DNA of 38,045 bases from a bacterium (GCA_024226515.1 JAAELQ010000150.1:1-38045); one strand, 5' to 3'; positions 7,931 through 16,517 are shown, counted from the first letter of the stretch. The notes: a model not told the origin generated them from the letters alone. Made by a program: numbers and translations.

Positions 7931-9021
7931 TAGTCGGTAATCTCGCCCAGGGCCTCGAGGCGCGCGCGCTCGATCGCCTCGGCCAGCGTCTGATCGAAGA
8001 ACCGCCCGGCTGCGGCGTCGTCTCCGGCCAGCGTCTCGCGCCACGCCGACAGGTCGATCCCCTCCGCGAACTCGTCGCCCGTCTTGCCGGACGCGATCGC
8101 GGCATCGACTTCCAGCACCAGCGCCTCCATGAATCCGCGCACGTCGCCGATCTTGGCCCGGCCCTCGAACAGCGGTCCGTGCCCGGGGACGATCCGGTCG
8201 AACGGTAAGTCGGGCAGTTGCTCGAGCGCTGCGACCCACGAGCGGGGATAGCCATGTCCGATGTAGGGCAGGTCGTCGAGCATGTCTCCGGTGGCGAGGA
8301 TCCGCGCATCGGGGATCAGCACCACGGTGTCGCCGCGCGTGTGCGCTCGCAGGTGAATCAGGTCCACCTTGCGCCCGCCGAGGTCGAGGGTCCGCGTATC
8401 CGTGTAGGGCTCCGTGGGCGCGATGAACTCGACGCCCCGGTTCGCTTCCAGCCAACGCTCGCCCTGCTCGATGGCCGCGAGCTGATTGACCTGCTGTTCT
8501 TCCGTCAGTTCCTGACCGCGCAACCCCAGACCGCGCTCGAGCTGTTTTCGTGCTTCGGGCAGCTGTTGCTCGAGACTCTGCGCCCGCTCGGTCACGGAGG
8601 GCGCCGCGCGCCCCGGAACGTCCTCGAGCAGACTCTCGTGGCCCACGAACGCGACCGCGTCCCCGAACTCCTCGCGGTAGATCGAGTTGCCCTGCGTGTG
8701 GTCGCTGTGCCAGTGCGTGTTGATGACCCACTTCAGCGGAAGATCCGTCAGGCTGCGAATGCCCGCGACGACCCCGCGCACGAACTCGGCATCGGCTTGC
8801 GTGTCGACGACGGCAACCGCGTGGCGGCCGACGATCACGAGCGCGTTGCTGTCGTTGAACCGACCGTCGTGCGGCTGCAACGCCACGTAGACGCCGTCGG
8901 CCAGCCGGGTCAGTCCCTCCGCCTCGCGAGTCTCGTCGACGAAGGGAGCGGAAGTCGAGCTACAGGACGCGGCGATCGCGATCGCCAGCGCACCGAGAAG
9001 AGTCGAAGCCGTCTTGTTCAT
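7930..9021 (-). CDS. Metallo-beta-lactamase-fold hydrolase, lipoprotein
   Basis: A 363-residue protein with a lipoprotein-type N-terminus (LAIAIAASC, C20). The zinc signature HWHSDH is at 103-108; further ligands are seen in AHTRGD and ATGDML, and in GHGPLFEG. The arrangement matches quinoprotein-relay/SoxH- and subclass B-like MBL proteins. It probably hydrolyses a small molecule in the periplasm; the substrate is unknown. A ~70-residue helical insert (SVTERAQSLEQQLPEARKQL and on) lies between the first zinc motif and AHTRGD. No strong ribosome binding site precedes the ATG. It is 40 bp downstream of the BNR gene on the same strand, so the two may be co-transcribed. Confidence 0.85.
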   Translation of the reverse strand: MNKTASTLLGALAIAIAASCSSTSAPFVDETREAEGLTRLADGVYVALQPHDGRFNDSNALVIVGRHAVAVVDTQADAEFVRGVVAGIRSLTDLPLKWVINTHWHSDHTQGNSIYREEFGDAVAFVGHESLLEDVPGRAAPSVTERAQSLEQQLPEARKQLERGLGLRGQELTEEQQVNQLAAIEQGERWLEANRGVEFIAPTEPYTDTRTLDLGGRKVDLIHLRAHTRGDTVVLIPDARILATGDMLDDLPYIGHGYPRSWVAALEQLPDLPFDRIVPGHGPLFEGRAKIGDVRGFMEALVLEVDAAIASGKTGDEFAEGIDLSAWRETLAGDDAAAGRFFDQTLAEAIERARLEALGEITD

Positions 9022-9061
9022 GGCGACAGGCTAACACCGGTGGAGCTCGATGACCGCGTCG

Positions 9062-11842
9062 TCAGGGAATGCAGGCCGGCAGGGATCGATCCTGGTCGGT
9101 TGCGCCCCAGGTGCCCAGATGGCCGTGACCGCACTCGTTCGAACCCCAGATCAGATACCAGTATCCGCTGCCCGGCGCCGGGGTCGAGCCGTCGAAGATC
9201 GTGGTGTCTTCCAGCGTCGTCGTCAGACACGAGCTGCCCGGGCCGATGGGGAACTCCCCCAGCGTGCCGCGCGCGAAGACGAACTCGGTACCGGCCCCGG
9301 CCTCTCCCTCCAGCGGGTCCCAGACCAGGTACTGCGGTTCGTCGAAGTGCAATCCGTTGACGTCCGGCGGAGCCAGCGCCGCCGTCTCGTCGAACGGCAA
9401 GCAGTCGCACGCGTCGCCGACGAGGTCGTTGTCGGCGTCGATCTGATCCACGTTGGCCACGGCGGGGCAGTTGTCGCACGAGTCGCCGTGGCCGTCGACG
9501 TCGGCATCGACCTGCACCGGGTCGTCGTTGTTCGGGCAGACGTCCAGCGCGTCGCCGACGCCGTCGCCGTCGCGATCGTTGCTGACGATCGAGTAGTCCC
9601 AGATGCCGCGGCCGTACGTGCCGTAGCGGATCGTGCCGCCGTCGTTGACCGACTCCACCGACCAGTACGTGGTCGCCGGGGCCTCGTTGTCCATGATGTT
9701 CTGCCACAACCCGGTCTGGCGGTCCCAGCGGTACGCGCCGGTCTCGGACCCGGCGTACAGGTCGCCGCTGCCGTCCTCGGCGTAGACCAGGGAGTAGATC
9801 AGCGTCGCGGGCAGCCCCGAGGCTTCGGCCTGCCACGTCACCCCGCCGTTCGTCGTGCGGATGACGCCGGGGTTGCTGTAGCCCGAGCCGCCGACGGCCG
9901 CCTCGAGCGGGTTCGTCGGGTGCACGGTGATCGCGTTGCCGTAGAAATAGTGGTCGCCCGGCGCCGAGTCGGTCGACTCGTTCCACGTCACTCCGTGGTC
10001 CGTCGAGAAGAACAGCCGGCCCGTGTCGTTGACCGCATACGCCCGCTGGGGATCGGTCGGCGCGAACGCCAGTGCGGACATGTAGCTACCGCTGACGCTG
10101 GGGCCGCCGAACAACTGGGCGGAGTGCTCCGACGACGCCCAGCTGCTGGTGCTGGTTCGGTCGAAGCGGTAGAGCTTCTCGGCGCAGAAGTAAAACGTCT
10201 CCGGATCGAGCGGATCCGCCACGACCGGAGGCAACCAGGCGTTGGTCGCTCCGCCCGGGAAGTCAGCCGTGTGCAGCGGCGGGCTCGCGGGTCCGTCCTG
10301 GATCAGGATGAATCCGGGGTAGGTCGAGTAGACCAGCCCGTGCGTCCCGTCGCCCGACGTCAGATGTCCGTAGTCGCCGCTGATCAGCTGCTCCAGAGGA
10401 GAGGCGGGTCCCGGCGCCGCCAGGTGCTGTACCAGTCCGTGCTGGTATCCCTGATCCTGCGCGCCCGCGGCGATCAGGTCCCAGTCGCCGCGGCTCGACA
10501 GCGTCGAGTAGTACTGGCTGACGCCGAGGCCGTGCTGGGAGAGGTTGAACACTCCGGCCAGCCCGTTGCGGCTCTCGTACAGACCGCCGTCGGTCGAGAC
10601 GTACCAGATCTCCTGTCCGGCCTGCTGCGGATCGGGCCAGGCCTGCAGCCCCGGCGTGTCGGCATGCAGCTTGTTGACCGGGTCGCCGTAGTAGTCGCCC
10701 CAGTTGTTGACCTTCGAGAATGCGTTGCCGCCGTTGGTCGAGCGATGGACCTCGACCCCGCCGAAGGCCACGATGTCGTCGTCCACGATCGACGCGTTCA
10801 GGCTCTCCCAGAAATCGTTGATCGTGTAGCGGAAGAGCCAGGTGCGTCCCGCGTCGAGCGAGCGATAGAGCTGCCACTGGCCGCCCGAGCGCACCGCGGC
10901 GTACAGCGTGGGGCCGCCGGCCTCGGAGCCCGTCAGCACGGCGCGATCGGAGGTCGTGCTGATCGCGCCGATCGACTCGAAGTCGAGGCCGCCGTTGACC
11001 GATGTCAGCAGGTCGCCGTCGTCCACCATGTAGACGTGGTTCGCGGCCGCGGCGCCGATGCGCGGGACCCACATCGACCCCAGGTAGGCCTGCGCGCCCT
11101 GCCAGCGTTGGGAGAACGTGCGCCCGTAATCGGTCGAGGCGAACAGCGTGGGCAGGTTGCCGGTGGACGAACCCCGGCCGTAGAGCAGGATCGTGTTCTG
11201 CGGGTCCTGCAGCCGGTCCAGCCCGCGGATGTTCGAGAGCGACCCGATCCCGGTCGGAACCTCCCACACCAGACCGTCGTCGCGGCTGACGTGTATGAGG
11301 CCTCCGTCGGTCACCGCGACGATCACGTCGGGCTCGCCCATGTTCTCGCCCGGCAGCACCACCAGCTCGTGGACACCGCCGTACAGGTTGTCGCCGAGAG
11401 GCTCCCACCCCGTTCCGTCGAGGTTGCCGCGCCAGACGCCGCCGCGCGACGAGCCGGCGTACAGCTTCTGACCGTCCGAGGAGATCGCGGTGGCATGCAT
11501 GCGCCCGGCCTGGTTGCTGCTGCCGACCTCGGTCCAGTGCGACGTGGCGCCTGCGAACGAGCCGGCCCGCCCGAGGGCGTTGCGGCGCTGCTGCTCGAGG
11601 CGGCCGTTGGCGCTCTCGAGCTCGCGCCAGTCCACGTCGGGCGCCGAGCGGTGCATGCTCTCGATCCAGGCCCGCCGGTCGTCGCGGTTGCGCTTCTCGG
11701 CGTCGCGATCGAGGCGATGCTCGATGGGTTGCGGAAGAACCGGCAGCAGATCCGCCGGTTGCTCGACCGGCGCGGGATCCGCCGTGTGCCCGCAGGCGAC
11801 GAGAGACAGAAGAACCGCCAGGCAAAGAGCTCTCTTGAACAT
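9062..11842 (-). CDS. Large BNR/sortilin-like beta-propeller lipoprotein with TSP3-like repeats and FN3-like C-terminus
   Basis: A 926-residue exported protein. The lipobox is LVAC (C17). The start is the ATG at 11842 after AGGGGTG; a longer reading would add an unlikely arginine-rich leader. Residues ~95-755 contain many BNR/Asp-box-type blades: SSDGQKLYAGSSRGGVWRG, STDYGRTFSQRW, SLDAGRTWLFRY, STDHGVTWNES, TTNGGVTW. This points to a seven- or ten-bladed propeller of the sortilin/VPS10 or 'glycosyl hydrolase BNR' type. About 755-812 carries calcium-binding thrombospondin-3-like repeats (DRDGDGVGDALDVCPNND, then DADVDGHGDSCDNCP). The last ~105 residues are an FN3-like module (YWYLIWGSNECGHGHLG). 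Probably surface-exposed and binding; no catalytic residues can be claimed. Confidence 0.87.
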   Translation of the reverse strand: MFKRALCLAVLLSLVACGHTADPAPVEQPADLLPVLPQPIEHRLDRDAEKRNRDDRRAWIESMHRSAPDVDWRELESANGRLEQQRRNALGRAGSFAGATSHWTEVGSSNQAGRMHATAISSDGQKLYAGSSRGGVWRGNLDGTGWEPLGDNLYGGVHELVVLPGENMGEPDVIVAVTDGGLIHVSRDDGLVWEVPTGIGSLSNIRGLDRLQDPQNTILLYGRGSSTGNLPTLFASTDYGRTFSQRWQGAQAYLGSMWVPRIGAAAANHVYMVDDGDLLTSVNGGLDFESIGAISTTSDRAVLTGSEAGGPTLYAAVRSGGQWQLYRSLDAGRTWLFRYTINDFWESLNASIVDDDIVAFGGVEVHRSTNGGNAFSKVNNWGDYYGDPVNKLHADTPGLQAWPDPQQAGQEIWYVSTDGGLYESRNGLAGVFNLSQHGLGVSQYYSTLSSRGDWDLIAAGAQDQGYQHGLVQHLAAPGPASPLEQLISGDYGHLTSGDGTHGLVYSTYPGFILIQDGPASPPLHTADFPGGATNAWLPPVVADPLDPETFYFCAEKLYRFDRTSTSSWASSEHSAQLFGGPSVSGSYMSALAFAPTDPQRAYAVNDTGRLFFSTDHGVTWNESTDSAPGDHYFYGNAITVHPTNPLEAAVGGSGYSNPGVIRTTNGGVTWQAEASGLPATLIYSLVYAEDGSGDLYAGSETGAYRWDRQTGLWQNIMDNEAPATTYWSVESVNDGGTIRYGTYGRGIWDYSIVSNDRDGDGVGDALDVCPNNDDPVQVDADVDGHGDSCDNCPAVANVDQIDADNDLVGDACDCLPFDETAALAPPDVNGLHFDEPQYLVWDPLEGEAGAGTEFVFARGTLGEFPIGPGSSCLTTTLEDTTIFDGSTPAPGSGYWYLIWGSNECGHGHLGTWGATDQDRSLPACIP

Positions 11843-11912
11843 GAACACCCCTCTGAACGCCTCCCTCGAGGCTTCTCGGCGCTCTGGCCCCCCACGCGCC
11901 GACGACGGCTTC

Positions 11913-11947
11913 AATATACTGAAACGGGGCGGCGAAGCACGTAGAAT
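11913..11947. promoter_or_regulatory. Divergent promoter region
   Basis: Plus strand: CTGAAA (11919-11924), 17-bp spacer, TAGAAT (11942-11947), 29 bases before the LsrF-like start. Minus strand: TATATT (complement of 11913-11918) could be the -10 for the BNR gene about 70 bases away. By-eye match only. Confidence 0.4.
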
Positions 11948-11976
11948 GCGCTCTCTACAAAAGGAGACAGCAATCC

Positions 11977-12789
11977 ATGGACTGGGGGATGAAGAACCGA
12001 CTGAGCCGCATCCTGAATCCCGCCACGGGGCGCACGGTGATGCTGGCCATCGACCACGGATATTTCCTCGGGCCGACGAGCGGTCTCGAGGACCCGGGCG
12101 CCACGGTGGAGCCGCTGCTGCCCTACGCCGACTCGCTGATGCTGACGCGCGGCGTGCTGCGTCGCTGTATTCCCGGCGAGGCGAACGTACCGGTCGTTCT
12201 ACGTATCTCGGGCGGCACGAGCATTCTGACGGAGTTGTCCAACGAGGGGCTGACCGTCGCGCTGGAGGACGCCGTCCGGCTCAACGCGTCGGCGATCACG
12301 TTGTCGGTCTTCGTCGGCTCGGACGGCGAACGGACCACGCTGCTCAATCTGGCCAAGGCGATCGACTTCGGCGAGCGCAACGGCTTCCCGGTGCTCGCCG
12401 TGACGGCGGTCGGCAAGGACATGGTGCGCGACGCGCGCTATCTCGGGTTGGCCTGCCGCATCTCGGCCGAGCTCGGCGCCCACATGGTCAAGACGTACTA
12501 CTGCGACGGGTTCGAGGAGATCGTGCGCAACACGCCGGTCCCGGTCGTGATCGCGGGCGGTAAGAAGATCCCGGAGCGCGAGGCCGTCGAGCTCGCCTGG
12601 AGGGCGATCCAGAGCGGCGCGTCCGGCGTCGACATGGGCCGCAACATCTTCCAGTCGGATTGCCCGGTGGGGATGATCCGCGCGGTACGTGCCGTCGTGC
12701 AGGAAAACGCCGACGTCAAGACCGCGTTCGGCATCTACACCGAGGAGAAGGAACGCTCGCTTGCGGGTCGCGGTTTACCACAGCAATAG
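11977..12789 (+). CDS. LsrF-like class I aldolase / 3-hydroxy-2,4-pentadione-5-phosphate thiolase family
   Basis: A 270-residue TIM-barrel protein closely resembling E. coli LsrF from its first residues: DWGMKNRLSRILNP, VMLAIDHGYF(L)GPT, DAVRLN, TAVGKDMVRDARY, PVPVVIAGGKK(I)PERE, GVDMGRNIFQSD. K172 in the VKTYY strand aligns with the LsrF catalytic lysine by offset. LsrF transfers an acetyl group from phosphorylated AI-2 derivatives to CoA; related proteins are fructose-bisphosphate aldolase and ADH synthase. The ~30-residue N-terminal extension of LsrF is missing. AAAGGAGA precedes the ATG. The partner is the overlapping alcohol dehydrogenase, and no lsr transporter or kinase is present, so the substrate may differ from AI-2. 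No gene symbol is assigned. Confidence 0.85.
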   Translation: MDWGMKNRLSRILNPATGRTVMLAIDHGYFLGPTSGLEDPGATVEPLLPYADSLMLTRGVLRRCIPGEANVPVVLRISGGTSILTELSNEGLTVALEDAVRLNASAITLSVFVGSDGERTTLLNLAKAIDFGERNGFPVLAVTAVGKDMVRDARYLGLACRISAELGAHMVKTYYCDGFEEIVRNTPVPVVIAGGKKIPEREAVELAWRAIQSGASGVDMGRNIFQSDCPVGMIRAVRAVVQENADVKTAFGIYTEEKERSLAGRGLPQQ

Positions 12790-13786
12790 CGACGTACGCG
12801 TCGAACAGCGCCCCCGGCCGCAGATCGGACCGGGCGAGCTGTTGCTCTCGGTTCGGGCCAGCGGCATCTGCGGCTCGGACGTCATGGAGTGGTATCGACT
12901 CCCGAAGGCCCCGCTGGTGCTGGGCCACGAGATCGCGGGAGTGGTCGAGGAGGTCGGCCCCGGCGTCGATCGCTTCCGTCGGGGCGATCGTGTGGTCGCG
13001 ACGCACCACGTGCCGTGCAACACGTGCCGCTACTGCCTGACCGATCGGCACAACGTCTGCGCGACGCTGCACGGCACCAACTTCGATCCCGGCGGATTCT
13101 CCGAGCTGCTGCGGCTACCCGCGATCAATGTGGATCGCGGCACGTTCCGGCTACCGGATCACGTCACCTTCGAGGAGGGATCGTTCGTCGAGCCGCTGGC
13201 CTGCGCCGTCCGCGGACAGCGCGTCGCGGGCCTGCGCGCCGGCGACGACGTCGCCGTGCTCGGTTCGGGGATCTCCGGGATCCTGCACGTCCAGCTCGCC
13301 CGCGCGCTCGGCGCGGGTCGGATCCTCGCCACGGACGTCAGCCGGCAGCGGCTGGAGATGGCCCGCCGGAACGGCGCCGACGCGGCGATCGCGGCGGACG
13401 AGCTGTCCGCCGACCTCCTGCGCCGCAGCAACGAGGGGCGTCTGGCCGATCGGGTGCTGGTCTGCACCGGCGCCCGCCGCGCATTCGAGCAGGCGCTCGA
13501 CCTCGTCGAGCCGGGAGGAACGATCCTGTTCTTCGCCCCGCTCGAGCCGGGACAGACGCTGCCGGTTCCGGTCAACGATCTGTGGAAGCGCAACGTGTCG
13601 CTGGTCCACTCCTACGCCGGCCCCCCGGCGGACATGTCGCAGGCGCTCGACCTGATCGCCGCGAGGCGCGTCGACGTGGCCTCGATGATCACCCATCGGC
13701 TGGGCCTCGGGCAGACGGGCGAGGGCTTCCGGTTGACGGTCGAGGGTGGGGAGTCGCTGAAGGTCGTCGTCGATCCGCAGCATTGA
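12761..13786 (+). CDS. Zinc-dependent medium-chain alcohol/polyol dehydrogenase
   Basis: A 341-residue MDR protein of the sorbitol/threonine dehydrogenase type. Catalytic zinc residues are C37 (GICGSD), H56 and E57 (GHEIAG). Structural zinc cysteines are C86, C89, C92 and C100 (PCNTCRYCLTDRHNVC). The NAD(P)-binding Rossmann motif is GSGISG (168-173). The chosen start is a TTG at 12761, eight bases after AAGGAA, because it gives a natural beginning (LRVAVYHSN) and usual length; an ATG at 12689 would add 24 residues with no similarity. It overlaps the end of the LsrF-like gene by 29 bp, indicating a coupled two-gene operon, so it may act on the same sugar-phosphate or polyol. Confidence 0.88.
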   Translation: MRVAVYHSNSDVRVEQRPRPQIGPGELLLSVRASGICGSDVMEWYRLPKAPLVLGHEIAGVVEEVGPGVDRFRRGDRVVATHHVPCNTCRYCLTDRHNVCATLHGTNFDPGGFSELLRLPAINVDRGTFRLPDHVTFEEGSFVEPLACAVRGQRVAGLRAGDDVAVLGSGISGILHVQLARALGAGRILATDVSRQRLEMARRNGADAAIAADELSADLLRRSNEGRLADRVLVCTGARRAFEQALDLVEPGGTILFFAPLEPGQTLPVPVNDLWKRNVSLVHSYAGPPADMSQALDLIAARRVDVASMITHRLGLGQTGEGFRLTVEGGESLKVVVDPQH

Positions 13787-13802
13787 CGATGGAGTTCTCG
13801 CC

Positions 13803-13915
13803 TTGCAGCCTGCCGTCGTAGAACGACCCCCGCGTTCGAGTGGTTGAGCTACGCGAGGCCGAGCGAGGAAACAGGTGAAGAACCGGGCGGTAGATTCCAC
13901 GAGAATCCGCTGCAA
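13803..13915 (+). ncRNA. Candidate structured RNA element
   Basis: Noncoding 189-bp gap between the dehydrogenase and the lipoprotein gene. Exact complementary segments nest or follow one another: TTGCAGC (13803-13809) with GCTGCAA (13909-13915) as a closing stem; GTCGT-aga-ACGAC (13815-13827); CGCGT (13831-13835) with ACGCG (13851-13855); GATTC-cacga-GAATC (13893-13907). The orientation is unproven; plus is assumed because both neighbours are on plus. It could be a 5' leader of the downstream gene or an independent RNA. It matches no class I recognise. Confidence 0.35.
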
Positions 13916-13975
13916 CCTATTCGACCGTGGCCCGTCTAATGGACGAAGAGGGGACTTCGCACGGAGGGAGGCGGT

Positions 13976-14563
13976 ATGAGCAGGGCATGCCAGGCAGGGC
14001 TGGGGGTCGTTCTGGTTCTGTTGTCGAGTCTCTCGACCTCGTGTGTCTTGCGCGGGCCGTCGGGGATCAAGAACGAGGTGGCCGACGCGACCGGCGCCGA
14101 GTACGACCGGCAGTTCGGCCTCACGCTCGGCCGCGTCAGCATGGCCATCGCTCGCTGGGGCATCCGCATTGCCGAGGACGACGAGGGTGACAGCGACATC
14201 CCGATCTCGCTCAAGGGCGTCAAGGGCGTTCAGGTCGGCGTCTACCGGGTCAAGGACGACTCGTGGGGCGACGAGCCGGAGAGCATCGATCCGGCCTCGC
14301 TGGGTGAGTGGGAGCCGATCGTCGCCATCCGCGAGGAGAACGAGAACGTCTTCGTCCTGGTCCGCACGCGGGACGAGCGGATCAAGCGCATGCTCGTCCT
14401 GGTCAGCGACCCCGACGAGCTGGTGATCGTGCGCCTCAAGGGCAAGCTGGATCAGGTGATCCAGGAGGCGTTGCACTTCGGCCTCGAGGAGGCCGGCCGC
14501 GAGGACCTCTACGAGCCGGCCCTCGAGCAGATGGAGCAGAACCAGGACCCCGAAGCGGTCTGA
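13976..14563 (+). CDS. DUF4252-like lipoprotein
   Basis: A 195-residue protein with a lipoprotein signal (LSTSC, C23) and GGAGGGAGGCGGT before the ATG. The pattern after processing resembles DUF4252: a repeated GVKGVQVGVYRVKD strand, EWEPIVAIREENENVFVLVR, then MLVLVSDPDELVIVRLKGKL, where the family has 'l.lv......vlv.l.G.l'. It ends in acidic helices. The family's function is unknown; members are often near ECF sigma/anti-sigma genes, but none are seen here. The assignment is by pattern and moderate. It could share the minor-pilin transcript, although 174 bp separate them. Confidence 0.6.
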   Translation: MSRACQAGLGVVLVLLSSLSTSCVLRGPSGIKNEVADATGAEYDRQFGLTLGRVSMAIARWGIRIAEDDEGDSDIPISLKGVKGVQVGVYRVKDDSWGDEPESIDPASLGEWEPIVAIREENENVFVLVRTRDERIKRMLVLVSDPDELVIVRLKGKLDQVIQEALHFGLEEAGREDLYEPALEQMEQNQDPEAV

Positions 14564-14637
14564 AGACGCCCTCGGACAGGCTCCCGGCCGTCACGATCCT
14601 GATATCGACCCTTCCGGCTTTCCGGGTTTTCCGGGTA

Positions 14638-14650
14638 GGACAGCCTGTCC
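14638..14650. repeat. Short palindrome upstream of minor-pilin operon
   Basis: GGACAG-C-CTGTCC, a perfect 6-bp inverted repeat with a one-base centre. It is in the 174-bp gap before the FimT-like gene, just after a direct repeat TTTCCGGG TTTTCCGGG. It could be an operator or a decayed REP-type palindrome. Confidence 0.35.
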
Positions 14651-14737
14651 GTGCGCGCTGCGCCCCACCGGTCCCCACAACCTCCCCGTCTCGATTGCGC
14701 CCTCCGAGAGTGTTCGTAATTTCAACGCGAACAGCCA

Positions 14738-15229
14738 TTGGACAGCTTCGAGACGAGGGACGCTTTGCCCCGATCCGGCCCATTGTTCGAAAGGAGAGAC
14801 TCCGGTCTGACGTTGGTGGAATTGCTGGCTGTCATAGCGATTCTGTCCATCGTCCTCGGCACGGCCTCTCTGTACTTCAAGCCGATGGAGTCGGCGCTGA
14901 ATTCGAGCGCCGTGCTGACGCAGGGTCTACTGCGCCAGGCGCGTTCCGCCGCCATGGCAACGACCTCCGCCGTACGCGTGGGTCCGTCGAGTGACAGCGA
15001 GCTGATGGCCGAGACGGCCGACTCGTGCTCGGCCACGACGTGGAGCGTCGACGGCGACATCGCCGTCGAACTGCCGACCGGAGTCACGTTCACCGACACC
15101 TCGTGGAATGTCTGCTTCAGTCCGCGCGGCATGTCCGAAGACAACGTGAAGATCGGCCTGTATCACGGTGACTTCGGCAAGCTCGGCATCGAGGTCCTGC
15201 TCGGCGGGACCACGAGGCGGATCCAGTGA
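14738..15229 (+). CDS. Type IV minor pilin, GspH/FimT family
   Basis: A prepilin-type protein with cleavage motif DSG^LTLVELLAVIAILSIVLG: Gly before the cut, Glu at +5, then a hydrophobic helix. The rest is a short globular domain with SALNSSAVLTQGLLRQAR(S)AAM, the typical FimT/GspH continuation, and cysteines that could form a disulfide. The start is uncertain. The TTG at 14738 gives 163 aa with a 23-residue leader; a TTG at 14783 gives an ideal 8-residue leader (FERRDSG) but no clear ribosome binding site. It is the first gene of a minor-pilin operon; its TGA overlaps the next ATG by one base. Confidence 0.87.
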   Translation: MDSFETRDALPRSGPLFERRDSGLTLVELLAVIAILSIVLGTASLYFKPMESALNSSAVLTQGLLRQARSAAMATTSAVRVGPSSDSELMAETADSCSATTWSVDGDIAVELPTGVTFTDTSWNVCFSPRGMSEDNVKIGLYHGDFGKLGIEVLLGGTTRRIQ

Positions 15230-15603
15230 TGTCCGGCCGCGGCTTCACGCTCGTCGAGGCGTTGATCGCCATGGCGCTGCTGGGGATCATCCTCTCCGGC
15301 GTCGCTGCGGGCTTCGTCTCGCTCTCGACGATCAACACGCACAACGAACTGCGCACCGGCGCCGTGCAGGCCGCGCAGATCGTGATGGAGGCCTGGCGCG
15401 GGGTCAGTCCGGTGGACATGCCCGATCCCCTGCGCATCGTGCGCGAGAACGTCGTCGTCGGAGAACGCGAGTTTCGCGTTCACACACGGTTCTGCGGGAT
15501 CGCGGAGCTGTGCAGTGAAGACGTGCGGCACATCGTGGTCGAAGTCAATTTCCAGGGAAACAGGATCTACAGTGTCGAAACCGTTTACTCGCGCGTTTAC
15601 TAG
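15229..15603 (+). CDS. Type IV minor pilin, PilV/GspI type
   Basis: A 124-residue prepilin with a very short leader, MSGRG^FTLVEALIAMALLG. It contains NELRTGAVQAAQIVMEAWR, the usual region after the pilin helix in PilV/GspI ('...a...a..l...e..rg'). Two cysteines (FCGIAELC) may form a disulfide. The ATG overlaps the previous stop (TGATG), so translation is coupled. Minor pilins prime assembly of type IV pili or a type II pseudopilus, and the order FimT-PilV-PilW-PilX matches T4P minor-pilin operons. Confidence 0.87.
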   Translation: MSGRGFTLVEALIAMALLGIILSGVAAGFVSLSTINTHNELRTGAVQAAQIVMEAWRGVSPVDMPDPLRIVRENVVVGEREFRVHTRFCGIAELCSEDVRHIVVEVNFQGNRIYSVETVYSRVY

Positions 15604-16501
15604 CGCCGCCGGGATCTCCCTGGCCGAGATGCTCGTCGCCTTCGCGGTCGCGTTCGTCGTGACCGGGGCCGCGTTCAGTCTGGCCGTGTCTAGTCGCGGC
15701 ATCTACGCCAGCGACCAGAGCCGCACGGCGCTGAACCAGAACCTGCGCGCCGGGATGGACCTGATCGGGGTCGACCTGCGCGGTGCGGGCGCCCGACTGC
15801 CCGAGGACATCACTCGACTGGCGATCGACAATGGAGACACCGGCGAGTCGGACCGATTGCTGGTGCGCCGCAATCTCGTCCCGGTCGTGCTTCCGGTGTG
15901 CAGCGACATTCCGTCGGGCTCCAGCGTCAAGAACATCACGATCGCGGGCCTGACCCTGCCGCGCCCCGCGGGCTGCGACCCCGTGGCGGACACCGACGGC
16001 GACAACTGGCCCGACAATCTGAGGGTCTGGCACGACTACCGGCTGGAGAACGGCGCGATCGACGGCAAGGAGCGCCTGCTGCGCGCGTTCATCTGGGATC
16101 CGGGCCGGAGGCGCGGAGAGTTCTTCGTCTATCACGGCGAGAATCGCGTCGAGCATCAGATCGTGCGCAAGAGCGGTCGCTGGAACAACTCGTACTCCGC
16201 GAACGGCGGCGCGCGGATCTACATCCTCGAAGAGCACGAGTTCTTCGTGACCGACGGAATCCTGCAGCGCGTCGACAACGGCGATGTCGAGGGGACGAAG
16301 AACGTCATCGATCACGTCGAGAGCTTCCAGGTTGCGGTCGTGTTGAAGAACGGCAAGCGGCGCAACGACTTCGGCCTGGACGATTCCTGGGTCGATCTGC
16401 AGTCCGTCGAGGTGCGTCTGTTCGGCCGCACCGAGTCGAGCGGGGTCGATCTCGATCGGCGGCTCGTCAGTCGCTTCTTGCCGCGCAACGTATTGAACTG
16501 A
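15572..16501 (+). CDS. Type IV minor pilin, PilW type
   Basis: A 309-residue prepilin. The GTG at 15572 follows AGGA at 7-base spacing and overlaps the PilV-like gene by 32 bp. The leader SAAG^ISLAEMLVAFAVAFVV has Glu at +5. Then comes ALNQNLRAGMDLIGVDLRGAG, the usual PilW pattern ('..l..nlr.a...l..dlR.ag'), and a long C-terminal beta domain with a pair of cysteines (VLPVCSD, PAGCDP). The region at NGGARIYILEEHEFFV and the final LVSRFLPRN resemble other PilW/GspJ-type proteins. Confidence 0.87.
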   Translation: MSKPFTRAFTSAAGISLAEMLVAFAVAFVVTGAAFSLAVSSRGIYASDQSRTALNQNLRAGMDLIGVDLRGAGARLPEDITRLAIDNGDTGESDRLLVRRNLVPVVLPVCSDIPSGSSVKNITIAGLTLPRPAGCDPVADTDGDNWPDNLRVWHDYRLENGAIDGKERLLRAFIWDPGRRRGEFFVYHGENRVEHQIVRKSGRWNNSYSANGGARIYILEEHEFFVTDGILQRVDNGDVEGTKNVIDHVESFQVAVVLKNGKRRNDFGLDDSWVDLQSVEVRLFGRTESSGVDLDRRLVSRFLPRNVLN

Positions 16502-16517
16502 TTTGCGGAACGATGCC

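Noticed and set aside
9050..11944. Long plus-strand open frame opposite the BNR protein, and similar long antisense frames elsewhere
   Set aside because: Its translation is Arg/Val/Ala-rich without recognisable motifs, whereas the minus-strand reading has a signal, repeats and domains. Long antisense frames are expected at this GC content.
11977..12789. Assignment as the AI-2 processing gene lsrF
   Set aside because: Sequence similarity is strong but no lsrK, lsrR, lsrB or transporter is present, so the symbol was not assigned.
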